In this document: positions 58,450 through 64,000 of the stretch, piece after piece
How the letters are laid out: each line of letters begins with the position of its first letter
Numbering within the stretch: the first letter of the stretch is position 1
Assembly (NCBI GenBank): GCA_963930655.1
Contig: OZ005621.1
Location: 191,001-255,000 of the forward strand
Source of the DNA: Myrica gale
Lineage: Eukaryota; Streptophyta; Magnoliopsida; Fagales; Myricaceae
DNA length: 64,000 nucleotides
Reading direction: 5' to 3'
Made by a program: the position numbers and the translations under genes
Notes under the pieces: model-generated
Databases searched by the model: none
The model's input: only the letters and a program-made list of their open reading frames with translations
Told to the model about the DNA's origin: nothing

Positions 58450-59751
58450 AATGTCGGAAGCCTATTCCTGCGATAGTAGAAGTTTTAAGCTCAACAAAAG
58501 TTGGTGTCGCTCTTGTATTTCGCTATTGTTTCCCGAGAACACAAACAGGGCTGTTAGGTTTGATGAACTAAAAGAGCGTGTAGGTAATGGAAGTTAATGA
58601 TGGAACAAATTTAAGATGCAAGAGAGAGAAGTTGAATGCGATGTCGTAAAGTCTAGGGGGTACGTGCAACAACCAGAAGGCAACGATATGCTTCATGTCC
58701 GCGCTCAACTACCACGAGTCTTGCATTTTAATGCAGAAAAGGAGAGAGTATAAGCTCTTCGAGCGCTTCTCGTAGCTAGGCCTTGTGGCCCGGTGGAACA
58801 GTAGAGGCTGGGAGTTTCTGGGCTTCAACGTACTGTAACTTTCTATGAAAACACAATATCATGTGACCAATGAATATTTGGCAATTGTGTTGAGCTGTAG
58901 ATGTAGAATCTCTGTTGGAAACTTGGAATTGAGATTGAGAACCCAGAAAAAAATAAACAAAACAAAACTCTTATGAGACTTGATCATGACACCAGTTCAT
59001 GGACGTCATACATATTATATATATATATATATATTGTAGCGTGTTTCTTTGGGTTTTCTTTTAAAACCTTTCAAAGGATTGAATTTTATATTTACATTTA
59101 AATTTTCAAATCCCAATAAGAATTGAACTGAAAGTTTATCTATACAACTTAGAACATCCAATTTATGTTCTTCGAAATCACGCGGACATAGACTTTGACT
59201 TTAAATATTATTTTGTATTAATTTTCAACATGCTGTGCCGGCTCCTGTCATCCATGCGGACATACTCGTGCCTCCTTTAGAGTTATCATCGATAGCATCT
59301 GCTATTTAATCTGTGTATTACAACTGTCGTATACGTACAGATATAAACATTGTTTAATTTATAGGTATATATGAGCTTTAATCTTGAGTTATCATTCTAA
59401 AAATACTTAAAACATTATTACTTTGGAATCGAAGAGGGTTAGTGGTATTTATTTGTACACCTTATGTTTCAAAAACAGTTTGAGAAAAAGATTAGAACTT
59501 GTTGAAGATTTATGAATACAATTAACTTAAATCTTTTTCCACAATATATAATTGTGTGGCATTTGCTTCAAGTTTGTGCACGTCTTTTTATTGAAAGATT
59601 ACTGGAAAGTTGCCTCGTTATGAAATTTGGAAAATGCATACTTTCCTTAAGGTTAAGATATTGTTCATTTAATTTGAATCTCTATTTTCTCTGTATCCTT
59701 GTTATAATATATAAGTTTGAGTATTTCTTTTTTCGTTGCTACGAGTTTTAA
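58450..59751. other. Upstream region of the PP2-A10-like gene
   Basis: AT-rich DNA with a TA microsatellite at about 59017-59033. I see no supported gene. Confidence 0.5.
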
Positions 59752-59944
59752 GGGGCTGTTCGTTTAACAAAAAAAAATCATTAGGATTTTTTGAATTTTC
59801 ACAATACAAAAATTTTACAACCAAATGTCATTTTTAACCTCACATAAAAATAACTACAACATGCATACCAATAAAGTTAACTATCACCTAAAAATTCTCA
59901 AAACACAAAAATTCCTCACAAAACTCCTAACCGAACAGCCTCTC
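59752..59944. mobile_element. MITE, about 193 bp
   Basis: GGGGCTGTTCG at the left and CGAACAGCC near the right form a short inverted repeat, with TAA on both sides (59749-59751 and 59945-59947). The right terminus has two extra bases relative to the left. Confidence 0.65.
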
Positions 59945-60210
59945 TAAGTCTTCTACTGGTATGAAATTTTTTAACATATAAAAACATGTTATTATTAGAT
60001 ATTATGGTCAAATATTATTTTGAATTGTGCGTCCTCTCATGTCCAAATCCACCGAATCATGGATTATTATAGCGGACTATCCAGCATTCCAGCTTTGGGT
60101 TGAGCGAGAGACGTCTATGACCCGTACTGATGTAAGTAGCCAGAGACGTCTGCAATTTTCTGGAGAACTCCAATCTACCCATTCGTGCCACGTCATTATC
60201 ATTCCTTTTA

Positions 60211-60611
60211 GGGTGGGTTTGTGTGTTAAAATTTTTGGTATTGGATTTAGGCTGCGTTTGTCACTAAAATTTTACCTAAAATTTTACCTAAAATTTTATC
60301 TCTCTCCTAATAAAATACTTCAATATAATCTCTCTATCTTCCATCAAAAAATATAAAATATTACAAAAACTATAAAATATTACCTCTCTCTTCACTTTTT
60401 CACTAAACCCAATACCAATACTAAATCCAATACCAAAAATTTTACCACACAAACCCACCCTTAGTATTGGTATTGGGTTTAGTGAAAAAGTGAAGAGAGA
60501 GGTAATATTTTATAGTTTTTGTAATATTTTATATTTTTTGATGGAAGAGAGAGAGATTATATTGAAATATTTTATTAGGAGAGAGATAAAATTTTAGTGA
60601 CAAACGCAGCC
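60211..60611. mobile_element. Tourist-like MITE, outer copy (interrupted)
   Basis: GGGTGGGTTTGTG at the left and GACAAACGCAGCC at the right, with TTA at 60208-60210 and 60612-60614. The interior is shared with the 22732 element. A second copy interrupts it at 60250-60463, so the original was about 187 bp. Confidence 0.88.
60250..60460. mobile_element. Tourist-like MITE, inner copy, inserted in opposite orientation
   Basis: It starts GGCTGCGTTTGTC and ends ACAAACCCACCC, flanked by TTA (60247-60249 and 60461-60463). It belongs to the same family as the outer copy but runs in the reverse direction. Confidence 0.9.
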
Positions 60612-60614
60612 TTA

Positions 60615-61582
60615 AAGAGAGCTGGGATCAACCACACGTTTCTTCTGTTTCTAGCAGTGAGATTGCTTGAATGACGAATCTGAAATCTCAGCAATTGAGG
60701 AACAGTGGGGAGTAATTCCCGCAGGAGAGGAGTTGACTGGGTAAACACGCCAAAACCCTAAATTGACGAACGACTCCTACTGCAAATGCAAACCTTCTCT
60801 CTCTCTCTACGGTGAAACGACAGGCTGTAATGCCGAAGGAGATTCCTAACCACACTTTGAGGTTTTCACAGGAGACGCGTGTTGCTAAGCTGGAGGGCGA
60901 GCCCCTGCACTTTTGACAGCAAGGGTGAAATGCCACGTGGCTTCAAACATCTTACGTGGCTAATCCGCAGCAGAAGTCTCACTTCTCCCAGGAGACCTTT
61001 ACCCTATGCCAACACGTTTGTATTCCTCTTCAGTTGTTTTGCTTTCGGAATTTTGATTTTGATTTGGATTATGGACCCCTCATCCACTTCGGCCGTGAGT
61101 ACCTAACAGCTATATGATATCTCTCTCTCTCTCTCTGTTGTAAACTTGCAAAGCTTCAGTTTTGTTTCCACCGCCATCTTTCCAGAGAGCAGCTTCTTGT
61201 CATGGTACTTGGAACTCTGTGAATTTGGCTAATTATATTTAACAGGTAATCATTATAAATCTCTTTTGGTTGTCCATTCAAAGTTGTAGAAAGTTTTCAA
61301 GAAATCAAAATTCTGGTTTGAACTTGAATCTTGAGATAGAAATATTATAATTAAGGGCTTTTATTGTAATCAAGTTTTATGAAGAACTTGAACTTCTTTG
61401 ATCCAGTAGTTTGTAAAATCATGTTCGGTTGTTTGTTCTGTTCTCATCACTATTCCGTTGCTTAGCTACTTCCATGTCACGCAGTTTCTTTTCCCATATG
61501 TTTTGAATACATTTTAAAAACATGAATTGGAAATTCAAACAGGTTGGTTATATGCTCTCTTTGAAGCTGTTTCGCTACGAAG
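60615..61582. other. Region upstream of the ACR1-like pseudogene
   Basis: Pyrimidine-rich patches (CT run at about 61122-61137) suggest a leader. No domain is recognisable in its short open frames. Confidence 0.45.
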
Positions 61583-63244
61583 ATGGGTATCATTTACCAG
61601 CCCTACATCGATCCGGAATTTGAATCGCTTATCGAAAGAATCCATCCTCCCAGGTATTATTATTAACATTGACGAAACAAAACATTCGTCCTTTGTTTGA
61701 TAGGCTTCTGTTTTCACTTCTTTGATTCTCCAATTTTACATAAATCATCATTTGGCGTTGCAGAGTTTGTATAGACAATGACGCATGCGAAGACTGCACA
61801 CTTGTTAGGTTCGGATTAGCATCTTTTTGGCTGGTGATAGACATATTGTATTGTTTTGTGGGAACTTCTCTTCCTCCCCTCCTTTTGTGTTTTCTTTGGT
61901 TTCCTTTTCTGTGACATAAGAAAGTGGGAAGTGGATGCCCATTTTTTTTTTCTTTCTTGAAAAACCTCGTATCATTGATAAGAAACCAAGAACTAAACAT
62001 TAAAGCAGGAAAGCATTAGAGTCGCAAAGCAAAATAGATAGCGGAATACAAGATAAATCTCCCAGCTGTTAGACTTAATTCAGCTGTGGATGGGATAAGC
62101 AGCTGCGAGAATCCCACTTATTAAACAAACATCTCTAGTTTCGAAAGAATAGAGACGGAGATCACAGATCTTACTAGACATTTCAGCATCCATGATGATC
62201 AACGACCACCTAATATTCCTTGAACATGACGATCTATTTGTTTAATTAGATGATGACTCAGCACTTCTCTTTCCATGCAATAATGGACCCTTACATTTTC
62301 CTTTTACAGGTGGATAGTGCAAACAAGCACGGGATTCTACTAGAGATGGTCCAAGTCTTGACAGATCTTGACCTCGTCATACCCAAATCATACATTTCCT
62401 CAGACGGTGGATGGTTCATGGACGGTCAGTGCCCTCTGCCCACCCCATTACCAGATCTTACTTAAATATGTCAATTTCTTAATTGAAAATTGTAAAGTAG
62501 ATGTTATGTATGAGTCAGCGACGTACGTACTAGAACTGCGCCTGATTCGTGTGGGTGTCTTTTGATTGCATGTTAGCAGTGTTCCACGTCACAGATCGGC
62601 TCGGCAACAAACTCGCCGACGAAAGCCTCATACTTTACATTCAGAAGGTCTTCTCTTCACTTTGTATTTGTTATAGCTTCCGACTTTTCTTATGTTTGCG
62701 TATTTTTGTTGTTCTAATAATAGCGACGCCGACTAACCTGCAGGCACTGTGTCCGAGCATGAGAGAGGTGAGACGTGGCCATGTGGCCACTGAGCAGACG
62801 CTTAGAGATGACAGGGACCGACCGCCCTGGTATAATGTCTGAGATGTCAGCGGTTCTGCTCCAGCTTGGGTGCAACGTCACCTCCTCCGTGGCGTGGACT
62901 CACAACACCCGTGCGGCCTGCATAACTAATTGGAAGATGGGATCAAAGGCGGGTCCATTTCGGACCCGATTAGGCTGGCCCATGTGGAGGAGCAGCTAGA
63001 GAACGTGGTGGAGGCCCATCATGGGAAGGGGGAGAGGAGGAGCGTGAGATTGGCTGCCACGCTAGCGGGCCAGACCCATACGGAACGGCGGCTCCACCAG
63101 TTGATGTTTGAAGATAGGGATTACGAACGGTGTCGTGGTTGTGATGGGACCCACGTATCAATAGAGAGTTGTAAAGAGAAAGGATACTCAGTGGTGAACG
63201 TGAGGAGCCGGCCAGAGTTATTGTGTGAGTTCGAAATCGTGTGA
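61583..63244 (+). pseudogene. ACR1: ACT-domain-repeat protein (ACR1-like) pseudogene
   Basis: Exon-like pieces: 61583-61653 (MGIIYQPYIDPEFESLIERI...), 61764-61808 (VCIDNDACEDCTLV), 62310-62424 (VDSANKHGILLEMVQVLTDL...), 62580-62647 (VFHVTDRLGNKLADESLILY...) and 62744-63244. These match plant ACR proteins with ACT amino-acid-sensing domains (first ACT: DSANKHGILLEMVQVL; second: TGTDRPGIMSEMSAVLLQLG). The reading frame breaks at least three times: at the exon 2 donor (one base short, next exon out of phase), between TEQT and MTGTDRP, and between RAACI and EDGIKGG. After VVNVRSR the conserved continuation is lost and a stop follows. Intact ACRs are about 440-480 aa. Confidence 0.88.
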
Positions 63245-63760
63245 GTTGACGGTGAGGATTGTTCGGTTAAGATCGGACGGAGAGGAGCTCACTAGCGCAT
63301 TAATGAAGCGCCCCGATTGTTGACCCGATCGCAACCCGGCTCCCGCAAATCTCCACTCCTCCCCGCATCCCCCAAATTTCGAGCTTCTCTCGCCCTAGCC
63401 TTCAGCCTTCGAGCTCCTTCTCTAGCCCTAGCAGAGCCTTCAGACTTCGACTCCTCTGGGTGGTAAGAGATCTGCTTTCGATTCTTTGAAGCTTCAGTTT
63501 CATTCGATTGGTTGTTGTTCTTATTTCATTGGGTGGAAAACGAGATTAAACTGATGCCCTCTTTTTCGAGCTTCTTCCCCCAAATTTCAAGCTTCTCTCG
63601 CCGAATCTTGACGTGTGACCAGCTTCTGGATGGGCAAGTGGTGAATCTCATTGTTCAAATGGGTAATTTGCGTCTGAATCTTTCGTTGATGCTATATCAC
63701 CTTGGAGAATTGATGCCCTCTTTTATCCTTGCTGATACTCTATTTTACATCTGATATTAA
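63245..63760. other. GC-rich segment, possibly the 5' UTR of a gene continuing off the window
   Basis: 'cttcgagct' and 'ctagcc' phrases repeat at 63370-63430, then a donor-like GGTGGTAAGAG occurs at about 63459. The phrase 'ccccaaatttc.agcttctctcgcc' occurs twice (63370 and 63578). I see no coding frame. Confidence 0.35.
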
Positions 63761-63942
63761 GGGGGCGTTTGTTTGTGGAAATTTCGGGGAATATTCCCGA
63801 AATTTTGGGAATCTTTACTTTATTGAGATTTATTGGGGTTTGTGAAAAGTAGAGTGTATGTGTGTAAAAGTTAAAAATTTTGGAGTGTGTTTGTTTTGTT
63901 GGAAATTTCGAACCCCAAAATTTTGGGGAAACAAACACCCCC
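63761..63942. mobile_element. Tourist-like MITE, 182 bp
   Basis: GGGGGCGTTTGTTTG at the left and ACAAACACCCCC at the right are inverted repeats, with TAA duplicated (63758-63760 and 63943-63945). The sub-termini mirror each other ('ggaaatttcgggg' / 'ccccaaaattttgggg'). Confidence 0.9.
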
Positions 63943-64000
63943 TAAAAATCCTTTAAATGTCTTCACTCTTAGCCTGTGATGGGCTTCAAACCATCATAGC

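Overview
The window is a stretch of plant nuclear DNA, almost certainly from a eudicot. The genes have short exons with GT-AG introns and plant-specific families: AINTEGUMENTA-type AP2, GRF with a miR396 site, group-S bZIP, phytosulfokine, and ACT-domain-repeat (ACR) protein. AT-rich intergenic DNA is packed with plant DNA transposons and a miniature LTR element. I cannot name the species from the sequence alone.

Layout. 0.9-4.1 kb (minus): a complete nine-exon AINTEGUMENTA (ANT) gene with a 9-nt microexon and one GC-AG intron. 5.3-6.0 kb: a Tourist-like MITE. 9.7-12.2 kb (minus): a seven-exon peroxiredoxin-like/AAED1-type gene whose apparent transit-peptide region is interrupted by a stop. 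12.9-14.7 kb: a 1.77-kb long-TIR transposon carrying fragments of three unrelated genes (ARM-repeat, FtsH protease, DUF4408). 15.5-20.0 kb (plus): a growth-regulating factor (GRF) gene with QLQ, WRC and a miR396 site, a hAT element in intron 1 and a frameshift in the last exon. 20.7-21.1 kb: one copy of an LTR-like repeat, the other being at 49 kb. 24.2-24.8 kb (plus): a DUF688-type protein. 26.4-26.7 kb: an RNase-H retroelement relic. 30.7-31.3 kb (minus): an intronless group-S bZIP. 31.7-33.6 kb: a hAT remnant with a MULE-type MITE nested in it; a cousin of that MITE lies at 34.8-35.2 kb.

36.7-41.8 kb is a candidate 5.1-kb gene-capturing element. It is bounded by divergent inverted repeats and contains pieces of an O-fucosyltransferase gene, an unidentified membrane-protein exon, an HD-Zip IV homeobox gene and SMC5. 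43.0-45.9 kb is a TRIM retroelement array with three LTRs and two internal domains; a 2.3-kb CACTA element full of CGATCG motifs is inserted in the first internal domain. 51.9-52.2 kb (plus): a phytosulfokine precursor gene. 54.4-55.9 kb (plus): a 54-aa small conserved protein. 57.2-58.4 kb (minus): an intronless PHLOEM PROTEIN 2-LIKE A10-type gene. 60.2-60.6 kb: a MITE inserted into another copy of itself. 61.6-63.2 kb (plus): an ACR1-like pseudogene with several frame breaks. 63.8 kb: another MITE.

The genes do not form an operon or pathway; they are independent plant genes. Several bear on growth and development (ANT, GRF, PSK). I see no new multi-gene system. The most unusual content is the pair of transposons that have assembled exons of unrelated genes. 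Intact genes are ANT, bZIP, PSK, the 54-aa protein, the PP2-A10-like gene, the DUF688-type gene and probably the peroxiredoxin-like gene. GRF and ACR1 are damaged as read here.
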